The position numbers were made by a program, and so were the translations under genes. A model generated the notes under the pieces. That model saw nothing but the letters and a program-made list of their open reading frames with translations. It did no database searches and was not told the origin of the DNA. Of a stretch of DNA of 64,000 nucleotides, positions 7,955-16,072 are shown in pieces; the stretch's first letter is position 1, and every line of letters begins with the position of its first letter. Source of the stretch: an uncultured Acidimicrobiales bacterium (GTDB taxonomy: Bacteria; Actinomycetota; Acidimicrobiia; Acidimicrobiales; SZUA-35); the NCBI GenBank assembly GCA_937976305.1, contig CALJSB010000016.1, forward strand, positions 1 to 64,000, in the 5' to 3' direction.

Positions 7955-8184
7955 CGCGATGACTGCACCTCGGCGGCGAGGATCTCTTCAATGCGTTCGG
8001 AGATATCGTCGCGACCGCTTGCGCCGGCGGCAGCAGCGAGAAGACGTCGTCTACCTGGTTGAGTGCCAAGGAACGTCTCGATGGCTTCGCGGGTCAGCTC
8101 CGACACGGTGCTTCCGCGGCGTTCGGCTTCGTGTCGAAGGCGCGCATCGAGTTCGTCTGGGAGTTTCACGGTCGTTCGCTGCAT
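7951..8184 (-). CDS. Ribbon-helix-helix antitoxin partner of the PIN toxin
   Basis: 77 aa from ATG 8184 (MQRTTVKLPDELDARLRHEA). The N-terminal strand TTVKLP and the two helices that follow are a ribbon-helix-helix DNA-binding domain; the C-terminus (ISERIEEILAAEVQ) would wrap the toxin. The stop TGA overlaps the toxin start. The frame is open further upstream to 8244, but a palindromic operator directly abuts the ATG, which favours this start. It is expected to repress its own promoter together with the toxin. Confidence 0.85.
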   Translation of the reverse strand: MQRTTVKLPDELDARLRHEAERRGSTVSELTREAIETFLGTQPGRRRLLAAAAGASGRDDISERIEEILAAEVQSSR

Positions 8185-8198
8185 GTATGCCAGCATAC
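8185..8198. promoter_or_regulatory. Operator palindrome of the toxin-antitoxin operon
   Basis: GTATGC-CA-GCATAC is a perfect inverted repeat ending directly at the antitoxin ATG. On the minus strand TATGCT inside it fits a -10 box 7 nt before the start codon, so transcription could begin at the ATG (leaderless) and be blocked by the bound antitoxin. No good -35 box is visible. Confidence 0.55.
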
Positions 8199-8455
8199 TT
8201 CGCGATAGGGAGTGTTGCCAGGGAGCTCGCTTCACCGCTCGCAATCACCACCTCCACCGCCGACCGGCCGTGCGAAACGGCCCTTCCGGTGGCTCCCGAT
8301 AATCCCGTGCTGCCCCCAAGCGGGCCTGGGCGGCGCTGGTCCGTGGTGGGAGGTTTGATCCCGTCTCCTCCGGAGGCTGGGTCACGTCGAAGGTCGACAC
8401 GATGTGCGTGGCATGTCGGTCGAGTGAGCCTCGGCCGCGGTCGTAGCGCATCGTT

Positions 8456-8833
8456 TTACTCCGCCGAACTGTCGTACTCCATCGCGAGGACCGGATTGCC
8501 GCCTGGATCTTCGAAGGCGATCAGATGGCCGACCTTCGAGATCGTGAACTGCTCCATGAGGATTTTGCCGCCGGCGGCGAGGACGCGAGCGCGGACCTCT
8601 CCAACGTCGTCCACTCCAATGGTGCACTCGAATCCTCGGGTCGGCTCAGCGTCGAGAAGCTGACGGCGCTGCTGAATCGCCCCCACCGGCGCCTCACCGG
8701 CTTCATCAAGGATCTGCACGAAGCCGGGCGGCCCGTAGTCCCGAAACTGCCAGCCAAACACTGATGCATAGAAGGCCTGCGTGGCGTCGACGTCATCTGT
8801 GTTGATGGCAAAGTGGGTCAGTCGTGAACTCAT
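8456..8833 (-). CDS. VOC family protein, divergent from an AraC regulator
   Basis: 125 aa from ATG 8833 (MSSRLTHFAINTDDVDATQA). The pattern THFAINTDDV, FYASVFGWQF, PVGAIQQRR and the end HLIAFEDPGGNPVLAMEY match the VOC/glyoxalase group that includes hydroxylase-related carrier proteins. The frame remains open far upstream to 9517, but that extension lies antisense to the AraC gene and has no protein character. The start abuts the divergently transcribed regulator, which probably controls it. Substrate unknown. Confidence 0.85.
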   Translation of the reverse strand: MSSRLTHFAINTDDVDATQAFYASVFGWQFRDYGPPGFVQILDEAGEAPVGAIQQRRQLLDAEPTRGFECTIGVDDVGEVRARVLAAGGKILMEQFTISKVGHLIAFEDPGGNPVLAMEYDSSAE

Positions 8834-8887
8834 GTGAGCAATCCTGACAGAGCGCCACTCCGTGCACTTTCTACAATGTGGCAAGTA

Positions 8888-9631
8888 ATGTCGAATTCTC
8901 GCCAACAGGCTTCGCAAGTGCGCAGCTACTCGATCACGCACCCACCCGGACGCGTCTCGCTTCCAACGCAGCCAGGCTGGGACTATCTCCTGTTCGCCCA
9001 CGAAGGTCTGTTCACGGTGGTGACGGACGAGGACGCCTGGACGGTTCCCGCTCACCGAGCTCTGTGTGTCCCGAACGGGACGCGGGTGCAGATCGAAACG
9101 GCGAGGCGCGCTTCGATCCGATGCCTGTACATCGCAGCAGACCTTGGTTGTCTGGGCGACGAACTTCGAGTCGTCAATCTGATGCCGCTTACTCGTGAAC
9201 TCGTGGCCCACGCAGTGGATGCCGCACCGATGACACTCGAAGATCCGGCCGACCAAGCATTGGTCACGTTGCTCGCGGCGCGGCTCGATGCTGAGACCGA
9301 CACCCGGCTCCGACTGCCGATGCCTACCGACCCATTGGCAGAGCAACTTGCCACATCGATCATGGCGCACCCTGCCACGCCGCTTGACGAGCACCTGCTC
9401 AAAGCGGGCGCCAGTCGACGGACCATCGAGAGGTGCTTCACCTCTGAAACGGGCATGAGTCTTGGCCAGTGGCGACGGAGAGCCCGAATCCTCGCCGCCG
9501 TCGCCATGCTCTCTCAAGGCGAGAGCGTGACCCGAGTCGCCAACGATGTCGGCTACGCGACCCCGAGTTCATTCATCGCCGCATTTCGATCCGAGCTCGG
9601 AGCACCACCCCGGGCCTTCATGCGGAACTAG
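8888..9631 (+). CDS. AraC family transcriptional regulator
   Basis: About 247 aa from ATG 8888 (MSNSRQQASQVRSYS); ATG 8876 and GTG 8834 are in-frame alternatives. The N-terminal 130 residues form a cupin-like sensor (GWDYLLFAHEGLFTVVTDED, then VPAHRALCVPNGTRVQIETA). The C-terminal 100 residues carry the two helix-turn-helix motifs of AraC proteins (GASRRTIERCFTSETG and ESVTRVANDVGYATPSSFIA, then FRSELGAPPRAF). It is divergent from the VOC gene at 8833 and probably acts on the shared intergenic DNA. Confidence 0.9.
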   Translation: MSNSRQQASQVRSYSITHPPGRVSLPTQPGWDYLLFAHEGLFTVVTDEDAWTVPAHRALCVPNGTRVQIETARRASIRCLYIAADLGCLGDELRVVNLMPLTRELVAHAVDAAPMTLEDPADQALVTLLAARLDAETDTRLRLPMPTDPLAEQLATSIMAHPATPLDEHLLKAGASRRTIERCFTSETGMSLGQWRRRARILAAVAMLSQGESVTRVANDVGYATPSSFIAAFRSELGAPPRAFMRN

Positions 9632-9681
9632 GCCACCGCCGCAAGCAATTGGGTGACCACAGCATCGCTCGCTAGTTCGGG

Positions 9682-12399
9682 TCAGCCGAAGTCGTCGAAC
9701 TCCTCGAGGGTCACGACACTGTTGAAGTCCGCCGGATCGACGTTCCGCACGATGAGAATCGGGCTCCTCGCACAGTCACCGAAGTCGTCGCAGCTGATCG
9801 GGCCGCTCAGTCCTGAGAAGCCAGACAGGTCGTCGAGATATCTCCGAACGCCGTCCCGATCGATCACGAGATTGCCGTCTTCCACGGTGGACCCGGCCTC
9901 GATCGCCAAAAGGAGCAGAAGTGTTGCGTCGTAACTGCGAGCCCAGGAGCCGCTCGGACCGGTCTGGCCCCCGGCGGCTTCGAATTCGGCCAACACATCG
10001 GTACCCGATCGATTCGTCACCTCATTGATCGCGACGAGGTCGACCGCCTTCGGTGCGGTGAGAACCATGTCCACACTCGCTGGATCGGAAAGGACCTGTT
10101 CGTCGAACAAATATTGAGAGCCGCCGAGCGTCCAGTCGCCCTGCCCATCCAATGCGGCCAAAACACCGGCAGCTTCGGACGAAGGCACGAGGACGTAGAT
10201 GAAGTCAACGTCGGCGGCGAGGAAGTTCTCGGCCAGCGTGTCAACTGTCGATTCTGTGCCGAGATTTTGGATGATGGCGACCTCGCCGCCGTCGGCTTCG
10301 AACTGGTGCACGAACGCTGCTGTGAGCTCAAGTTCAAAATCAACGCCGAAGTTTACAATCCCGGCGCGAGATGCCCCGAGTTCGCCCGTTGCATAGTCGG
10401 CCAACGCAATGGGGTGGACAAGATCACTGTGTACGAGTCGATAGAAGCCGTCGTTGTGGTCGGCTCCCTTGAAGCCTTCATGGTCGGAGGTCAACGTGGG
10501 CCAAGCACCGGTTGGAGCGATCAACACGGCTCCCAGTCCGGTGACGGCTGGCGAGGCTCCGAGGATCGAAGACGAACACTGTGGCCCGATCGCGCCAATC
10601 ACATCAGGCAACTCGGCGACAGTCGCGGCGGCCGCGGCGCCTTCCTCCTCGGAACACGCAGTGTCGAGCACGGTCCCAAACTCAACGTCGAAGCCTCTGA
10701 CGGGGCCGAAGTCGTCGAGGGCTTGTTGGCTCAGCGCCACGCTCGACTGTCCGATCTCGCCGAAGTTGGCCGATACATCGCCGAGCAGTCGAATCTGAAC
10801 TGGTTCACCAGCGGCGACAACAACTTGGCCCTCTGGCCCCGGGGTTGATTCGTCCGAACTCTCTTGGGTGGTCGAGGTTGGTTCGATCGTTGATGTGGTG
10901 GACGCGGAGGAAGGTGGCGTGGAGGTGGTTGCCTCCCCAACGAGCGTGGTGCTCTCGGGCAGGGTCGTCGACACGGTTTCGACTGGCTCTGCCGAATCTC
11001 GCGTCAGGAGGTATCCAACGCCACCAACGATGGCGAGGGCGACCAACGCCAAGGCAGCGATGAGTGGCGCCCTCAAGCCCACCGACGACTCCGCGGAGGC
11101 ACCGGTTCCGCTTGGTGCAACCGCCCCACCGGGAGGAACAGGCGCACCGCCACCAGGTGCATTGACGCCGGCGGCAGGCGTGTCGATCACGGTGTCGACG
11201 GGCGACGGGGTGACGGCGCCGGTGACTGCTGCCGCTGCTGGCACCTGAGGCGTGGCGCCGGGCCGTTCGGGCGGCACCGGCGGTGCGACCGGAGAGACCG
11301 GCGGCGCAACCGGAGCGACGTCTCGATCGTGTCCTGTCTGCCCCGCAGGATGTTGGGGCACTCTGAGGGTCGGTGCGGGGTCAGACAGAGCCGCGCCGAG
11401 GGCGACCGCGTGCTTCGGGTGCGTGTCGATGAGAATCGGCCGACCGAATCGCTTCGACAGTGCTTCTCCGACAGCGGGAATTCGTGAGCTGCCGCCGACC
11501 AGAAGCAACGCGTCAATCTCGTCGAAATCGAGGCCGACCTCACGGATCGCTCGATCGACCGCAGCACCCGCGTCAGCAAGCATTGGGGTCAGCATCGATT
11601 CGAACTGTTCTCGGCTGAGTTCGCTGACGGCGATGCGAGCCACGTGCGCCGACGAAAGGATCTCCTTGGCATCGCGGCTTTCCGTGCGAACCCGCTGAAG
11701 CTCTCTCGTGATCTGCGCTGTGTCGGGAAGTTCGTAGGGATCGATGCCGGCCGACTCACATGCGTAGGAGAAGACGGCTTCGTCAATGTCGATGCCGCCA
11801 AGACGATCGATGCCTTGGGGTGTTCCAACAACGGTGAACTCGCCACCGACCACCGACACGACAGAGGTGTCGAATGTTCCCCCACCGAAGTCGAACACGG
11901 CGAGGTGCGCGTTATCGGAAAGGCGATTCGTCTCTGCGTAGTGACGGGCGGCGGCGACCGGCTCGGGCACGAGGTGGTAGCTCGACAACTCCGCAAGCCC
12001 CGCCATCGAATGCATGGCATCGAGTCGGAACTCGCGCCATCCCGCAGGGTGGGTCAACACGACGTGGTCAGGAGCCGATCCCTCCGATTGCGTCACCTCG
12101 TCGAGGACACGGCGCAGGACTCGCGCCGAGAGCGCCTCAGCCGACCACGGCTGCCCGTTGACCACAAGCGGGGTCGAATCGGCAAAGCGGCGCTTGAAGA
12201 AGCGAGCAACCGACGCCGGTTCGGTCCTCCCGTAGTACTCGGCGTCGTCACCAACGCGAACATCTGCTCCCGTCACGGCGACCACCGATGGCATCTCAGG
12301 CTGACGCAAGCCGAGGGTCGCCATCCGCGAGACCCCGTTCTGGCGGATCGCAGCTGCGGTGAACGTCGTTCCTAGGTCGACGCCGAGCCGATACCCCAT
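9682..12399 (-). CDS. DnaK-like ATPase fused to a membrane helix and an extracellular solute-binding domain
   Basis: 905 aa from ATG 12399. Residues 1-370 are an Hsp70/actin-fold ATPase: GVDLGTTFTA (phosphate 1), AVFDFGGGTFDTSVV (phosphate 2), LLLVGGSSRIPAVGEAL (adenosine). The Hsp70 substrate-binding domain is missing and is replaced by a Pro/Ala-rich stretch, one membrane helix (about 443-466, IAALALVALAIVGGVGYLL), a Ser/Thr-rich linker, and from about 530 a Leu/Ile/Val-type periplasmic-binding fold (VQIRLLGDVSANFG, VIGAIGPQCSSS, VLIAPTGAWPTLTS, YVLVPSSEAAGVLAAL). Topology would put the ATPase in the cytoplasm and the ligand domain outside. I infer a one-component sensor or chaperone-like signalling protein; its output is unknown. 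Confidence 0.85.
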   Translation of the reverse strand: MGYRLGVDLGTTFTAAAIRQNGVSRMATLGLRQPEMPSVVAVTGADVRVGDDAEYYGRTEPASVARFFKRRFADSTPLVVNGQPWSAEALSARVLRRVLDEVTQSEGSAPDHVVLTHPAGWREFRLDAMHSMAGLAELSSYHLVPEPVAAARHYAETNRLSDNAHLAVFDFGGGTFDTSVVSVVGGEFTVVGTPQGIDRLGGIDIDEAVFSYACESAGIDPYELPDTAQITRELQRVRTESRDAKEILSSAHVARIAVSELSREQFESMLTPMLADAGAAVDRAIREVGLDFDEIDALLLVGGSSRIPAVGEALSKRFGRPILIDTHPKHAVALGAALSDPAPTLRVPQHPAGQTGHDRDVAPVAPPVSPVAPPVPPERPGATPQVPAAAAVTGAVTPSPVDTVIDTPAAGVNAPGGGAPVPPGGAVAPSGTGASAESSVGLRAPLIAALALVALAIVGGVGYLLTRDSAEPVETVSTTLPESTTLVGEATTSTPPSSASTTSTIEPTSTTQESSDESTPGPEGQVVVAAGEPVQIRLLGDVSANFGEIGQSSVALSQQALDDFGPVRGFDVEFGTVLDTACSEEEGAAAAATVAELPDVIGAIGPQCSSSILGASPAVTGLGAVLIAPTGAWPTLTSDHEGFKGADHNDGFYRLVHSDLVHPIALADYATGELGASRAGIVNFGVDFELELTAAFVHQFEADGGEVAIIQNLGTESTVDTLAENFLAADVDFIYVLVPSSEAAGVLAALDGQGDWTLGGSQYLFDEQVLSDPASVDMVLTAPKAVDLVAINEVTNRSGTDVLAEFEAAGGQTGPSGSWARSYDATLLLLLAIEAGSTVEDGNLVIDRDGVRRYLDDLSGFSGLSGPISCDDFGDCARSPILIVRNVDPADFNSVVTLEEFDDFG

Positions 12400-12510
12400 C
12401 TCATCTCCTCAAAGGGGTTTCAACCCGAGGTTCATTGTTCACTCTCAGCTTGCCCGATGCCAGTCACCCCTCCGGGCTTTGGGTTCAACGATCGAGGGTC
12501 CCTGCTCGAT

Positions 12511-13446
12511 TTACCGAGCTCGATCGAGAGTGACCCGATAGTCGGCGATCTTGAACCCAACAGACTCGTAGGCCGCGATTGCCGGCTTGTTCTCGACACC
12601 GGTGCGAACCACGGCCTCGGTCATACCGGCGGTCCTCATCGCCGCCAGCCCATGCAATAACACCGCCTTGGACAGTCCCCGTCGTTGCTCGCTCCGTCGA
12701 GTTCCGACCGGTTCGAACTCGCCAATGAGGTTGGCAACATCGAAGTAGACGTCAGCGAAGGCGAGACATCTGCCGTCGATGTCCATGGCGACAACGTTCG
12801 CCGACTGAGCTGGTGCAAACGACAGCTGGTGAGGAAGCGATCGGTGGATCCACTTCAGTGCAGACTCGCTCGGTTCGCCGCCGCTGAACGCATCAACTTG
12901 GGCAAGCGCCCGTTCGTGGAGCTCCGCCGGATTCTCTGCATCGAGGACCCGAACTTCTACCGATCCCGTCACCGCTGCAACCGCAGGTTCTGAGTCGAGC
13001 GGCATCGTCATGAACACTTCGTCTCGCGGGCCCGGCTCGTAGCCGGCAGCGGCCAAGAGCTCGGTGCCAGCGACATCGCTCTCGTAAATGACCGTGCGCC
13101 AACTCCCCAGATCGGTGAGCAATCTGAAGGCCGCGTCCGCCTGGTCGATGATTCGCACAGCTGTCGATTCGTCTCGGAACTCCGGCGATGCCTGAAAGAA
13201 CCACTCTCCCGTCCCCAAGCAGATTCTCGAAACGGCTTGCACGTCGCCGGCAGGGTCGCGCCAGAGCTGCACGACCGGGGCGTGGTTCAAGTATTCGAAG
13301 GTGTTCACGTAGGCGGACTTCAGCGACGTGTCAAACCTCCAGCGAGCATCACCAGCAAACTGCCGCTCGGGAAGAAAGAACGAGCGCAGCTCGGCCGCGT
13401 CCTCATCACCACGGAACGCCGTTGCCACCAGGTTCGGTTGCGCCAT
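12511..13446 (-). CDS. Tandem GNAT N-acetyltransferase
   Basis: 311 aa from ATG 13446. The length and two half-domains resemble two-domain GNAT proteins such as mycothiol synthase. The C-terminal half has the clear acetyl-CoA site: EFEPVGTRRSEQRRGLSKAV (V..RRxxGLxxA) followed by AVVRTGVENKPAIAAYESVG and FK, the usual N...A..YE..GF ending. The N-terminal half (WRTVIYESDVAGTELLAAAG) is degenerate. The acceptor is unknown. It lies 111 bp upstream in sequence of the DnaK-like gene's start and points the same way. Confidence 0.8.
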   Translation of the reverse strand: MAQPNLVATAFRGDEDAAELRSFFLPERQFAGDARWRFDTSLKSAYVNTFEYLNHAPVVQLWRDPAGDVQAVSRICLGTGEWFFQASPEFRDESTAVRIIDQADAAFRLLTDLGSWRTVIYESDVAGTELLAAAGYEPGPRDEVFMTMPLDSEPAVAAVTGSVEVRVLDAENPAELHERALAQVDAFSGGEPSESALKWIHRSLPHQLSFAPAQSANVVAMDIDGRCLAFADVYFDVANLIGEFEPVGTRRSEQRRGLSKAVLLHGLAAMRTAGMTEAVVRTGVENKPAIAAYESVGFKIADYRVTLDRAR

Positions 13447-13555
13447 CCGCCGAACCTAGTTTCCCGGCGGGCGACCAACCCGGCCTATTCGCTGAACGGG
13501 GTGCCTCTCAATGCCACGATGTGAACCACGCCAGCGACAGCGCAGGACCATCGAC

Positions 13556-14305
13556 ATGCTGAATATCACAACATCGACGCTCGCTGAGCGGCCCGAACTG
13601 ATCGGTCAGGTGTGGGACATGCCGGACACCTGGGATGAGTTCATGGATCACGATCCGATCGCTGAAGCGCTGTTTGGCCCAGTCGTTCAGCAGTTTCGCC
13701 AGCTCGGCGTTGTGGCCACGGATGCCGACGACAGCATCGTCGCACACGGCACGGCGATGGCGTTCTGCCTCGACTGCGACGGCCGACGAGCGCTGCCCGA
13801 CAAAGGCTGGGATCAGGCCTTGATGTGGGCCCATCGCGACTTGGCTCTCGGCGTCGAGCCTGACACGGCGTGCGCCCTCGAAGTCTCGATCCACACCGAC
13901 TGGCTCGGGCGGGGTTTGTCGCACGTGATGTTCGGAGCGATTCGAGACGCCGCTCGCACAGCAGGTTTCGGCACGCTGTTGGCGCCAGTCCGGCCAAGCG
14001 GAAAGCACCTCGAGCCAGACGTCGACATGGACGAGTACGCCCGACGCACTCGCAGCGACGGGCTACCCGTCGACCCGTGGTTGCGGGTCCACACTCGCCT
14101 CGGTGGCGTGATTGAGCAGATTGCGCCTGCCTCACAAACCGTCACCGGTTCACTTGACCAGTGGCGAGAGTGGACCGGGATCGATTTTTCCGAGACGGGA
14201 CCTGTCTATGTGCCGGGGGCATTGGCGCCAGTGCACTGCTTGGCTTCTCAGAATGTCGCTGTGTACGTCGAGCCGAACGTGTGGATGCGCCACGACCTGA
14301 CGTGA
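13556..14305 (+). CDS. GNAT-like N-acetyltransferase
   Basis: 249 aa; ATG 13556 (MLNITTSTLAERPELIGQVW) is preferred over the earlier ATG at 13511 because the extra 15 residues are Arg/Gln-rich and low in complexity. The segment ALEVSIHTDWLGRGLSHVMF fits the strand 4 / acetyl-CoA loop (V...GxGLS..M) of GNAT enzymes, followed by RDAARTAGFGTLLAPVRPSG. The C-terminus GPVYVPGALAPVHC is unlike the standard family. Substrate unknown. It converges with the CYTH gene, 12 bp away. Confidence 0.75.
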   Translation: MLNITTSTLAERPELIGQVWDMPDTWDEFMDHDPIAEALFGPVVQQFRQLGVVATDADDSIVAHGTAMAFCLDCDGRRALPDKGWDQALMWAHRDLALGVEPDTACALEVSIHTDWLGRGLSHVMFGAIRDAARTAGFGTLLAPVRPSGKHLEPDVDMDEYARRTRSDGLPVDPWLRVHTRLGGVIEQIAPASQTVTGSLDQWREWTGIDFSETGPVYVPGALAPVHCLASQNVAVYVEPNVWMRHDLT

Positions 14306-14317
14306 CACAGGCCTTGG

Positions 14318-14845
14318 TCAGCTGGTCGTTGCCCGTGAGATGTGAGGGGCGAGGTCTTGGAATGAGACGCCTGCGAGTTCGCCGCCCGTGAAGTGCTCGT
14401 CGTGCGTGACCTCGGGCCCCACCCAGTCAGGCGGCGTGAACATCGCCAGGAGGTCGGGACCACCCAGGTCGACTTCCAGCATGATCAGCCCCTCCAACGA
14501 CTCTTCAAAGACATCGATCGATGCCGCCACCTCTCCGAGAGTGAGGCGCCAGCGGGTCTTGACGAGACGCCTCGACGGCAGTGTGGCCAACACGGTGATC
14601 TCGTCGTCGTCGAGATACAAGCTGGTGCACATGATGCCGGTTGGGTCGCTCTCGACGAGGCGCCGTTTGTGACCAAGCTTCTGATCGCGCTGATCAGTGT
14701 CGGGCCAGTGCACGGTGCGCAGACGGAGCCGGGTGTCGGTGATGTACTCATCGACAATGGTTCGAGGGTCGGCCACGTCGTCGGGGATGCGATCGAGTAG
14801 GAATCGCCGCTCGTATTCACCAACGGCGTACTTCTCCTCAACCAT
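14318..14845 (-). CDS. CYTH domain protein (triphosphate tunnel fold)
   Basis: 175 aa from ATG 14845 (MVEEKYAVGEYERRFLLDRI). The opening E-x-E-R-x-F-L pattern (YERRFLLD) with alternating basic and acidic strands (LRLRTVHW, KLGHKRRL, RLVKTRWRLTL, LIMLEVDLGG) is the eight-stranded tunnel of the CYTH superfamily (class IV adenylate cyclases, thiamine and inorganic triphosphatases). The actual reaction cannot be told. Its start overlaps the end of the frameshifted GNAT gene by 8 nt, so the two were probably translated together. Confidence 0.8.
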   Translation of the reverse strand: MVEEKYAVGEYERRFLLDRIPDDVADPRTIVDEYITDTRLRLRTVHWPDTDQRDQKLGHKRRLVESDPTGIMCTSLYLDDDEITVLATLPSRRLVKTRWRLTLGEVAASIDVFEESLEGLIMLEVDLGGPDLLAMFTPPDWVGPEVTHDEHFTGGELAGVSFQDLAPHISRATTS

Positions 14846-15463
14846 CCGGCAAGTATTGCGGACGTCCATCAGTGGACACACGCCAGACGGAGAGATCACG
14901 CGAGCTCTCAGCGACCGTCCCGTGTGCTGTGTAGAGGGAGGTCTCGCCGTCATCTGAGGGGTCGTCGGAATCGAGCATGCCCACCCAGCGCCGTTCGTAC
15001 CCCGCCTTCTCAAGCACGCGACACGACGCAACGTTCGCTCTCTGGGGAGTGACCGCAATGCTGGTGATGTCGTCGAGCTCGTCGAACAACTTGTCGGTGA
15101 AGCCTCGGATCATCTCGGTACCGACGCCCCTGCCAACGGCCGCGATATCGCCCAGCAAGTAGTCGATGCCAGCTGCGTGCGACGCATCAATCCCCGTTCG
15201 TGCCAGGCCTCGAGCCACTCGGGGTGATCGACAATCCGATACCGCTGGATCATCCCGACATCGACGCTCTCGAAGTGGACGACAAACACCTCCGTCGGCA
15301 CCTCGCCCCGAACACGTGGACCGTACTTCTCACGCACGGTTGTCGGCGCGGAAGGATCTCTCCACCACTCCTGCACATGCTCGTGCCCGAGCCAGACTGC
15401 GAGCAGGTCGAAGTCATCTTCGGTGAGCTGCCGGAACGAGATCGCGCTGCCGATCTGGGTCAC
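14838..15463 (-). pseudogene. AAC(6')-like GNAT acetyltransferase, split by a frameshift
   Basis: From GTG 15463 the N-terminal part reads SAISFRQLTEDDFDLLAVWL, HVQEWWRDP and GMIQRYRIVDHPEWLEAWHE. Near 15190-15220 the homologous frame changes, and the second frame continues AAGIDYLLGDIAAVGRGVGT, EMIRGF, and VASCRVLEKAGYERRW to the stop at 14838. Together they form one complete enzyme of the aminoglycoside 6'-acetyltransferase group, whose members share the W(W)..P, AGIDYLLG and GRGxGT motifs. The total length is 3n+2, consistent with one indel. Either a recent inactivation or a sequence error. Confidence 0.8.
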
Positions 15464-15523
15464 GCCCTCATTCTGGGCTGCAACGCATCTGGACAATGAC
15501 CACGACGAGCAGAAAGATCGAGC

Positions 15524-16072
15524 ATGACCACGCGAGCGTTTCCGCCGGAGGACGACGGCACCACGATCACCTCGCCGGACGGCCGAGCGGTGATCCGATT
15601 CGAACGACAGCTGCGCCACCCGGCAGAGCGAGTCTGGTCAGCCGTCACTGTGCCGGCCGAGATGCAGGCATGGCTCGCCTTCAAGGCACGCCTCGAACCA
15701 CACGTTGGCGGCGAGCTCTCACTCTGGCTCGACGACTCGCGATCGGATAGCTCAGCGTTTTCCGGGAAGGTCACCGTGTTCGATCCGCCCCGCTGTCTCG
15801 AAGCTGAGATGGATGATGGCAGTCGGCTCCGGTTCGACGTCAGCCCCACCGCCGAGGGATGCCAACTCGTCTTCACCGACACTCGCCCGGTGGGCGAACG
15901 AGCTGCCAACTCGGTTCTCGCCGGCTGGCACCTGCGAATGGATTTGCTCGACCCGGCGCTCAACGGCGCCTCGGCAGATTGGCTCGCTATCGACAACACA
16001 CGCGACGAGAACGGATTTGTCGCCGAGATCGTGGAGCTCTACTGGCACTACCGCAATCAACCGCGGGACTGA
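15524..16072 (+). CDS. SRPBCC (AHSA1-like) protein
   Basis: 182 aa from ATG 15524. It begins with a strand carrying RAVIRFERQLRHPAERVWSA, then VTVPAEMQAWL, the typical entry of activator-of-Hsp90-ATPase-like START folds, and continues with VTVFDPPRCLEAEMDDGSRL and a C-terminal helix (GWHLRMDLLDPAL). These proteins bind hydrophobic ligands in a deep cavity; the ligand here is unknown. It is divergent from the split GNAT gene (60 bp apart), and its end overlaps the convergent methyltransferase by 16 bp. Confidence 0.85.
   Translation: MTTRAFPPEDDGTTITSPDGRAVIRFERQLRHPAERVWSAVTVPAEMQAWLAFKARLEPHVGGELSLWLDDSRSDSSAFSGKVTVFDPPRCLEAEMDDGSRLRFDVSPTAEGCQLVFTDTRPVGERAANSVLAGWHLRMDLLDPALNGASADWLAIDNTRDENGFVAEIVELYWHYRNQPRD

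Noticed and set aside
8245-8451. 68-codon minus frame after the VOC gene
   Set aside because: Composition (Arg/Pro-rich) is unlike the neighbours and no ribosome binding site is seen; 8199-8455 is treated as intergenic.
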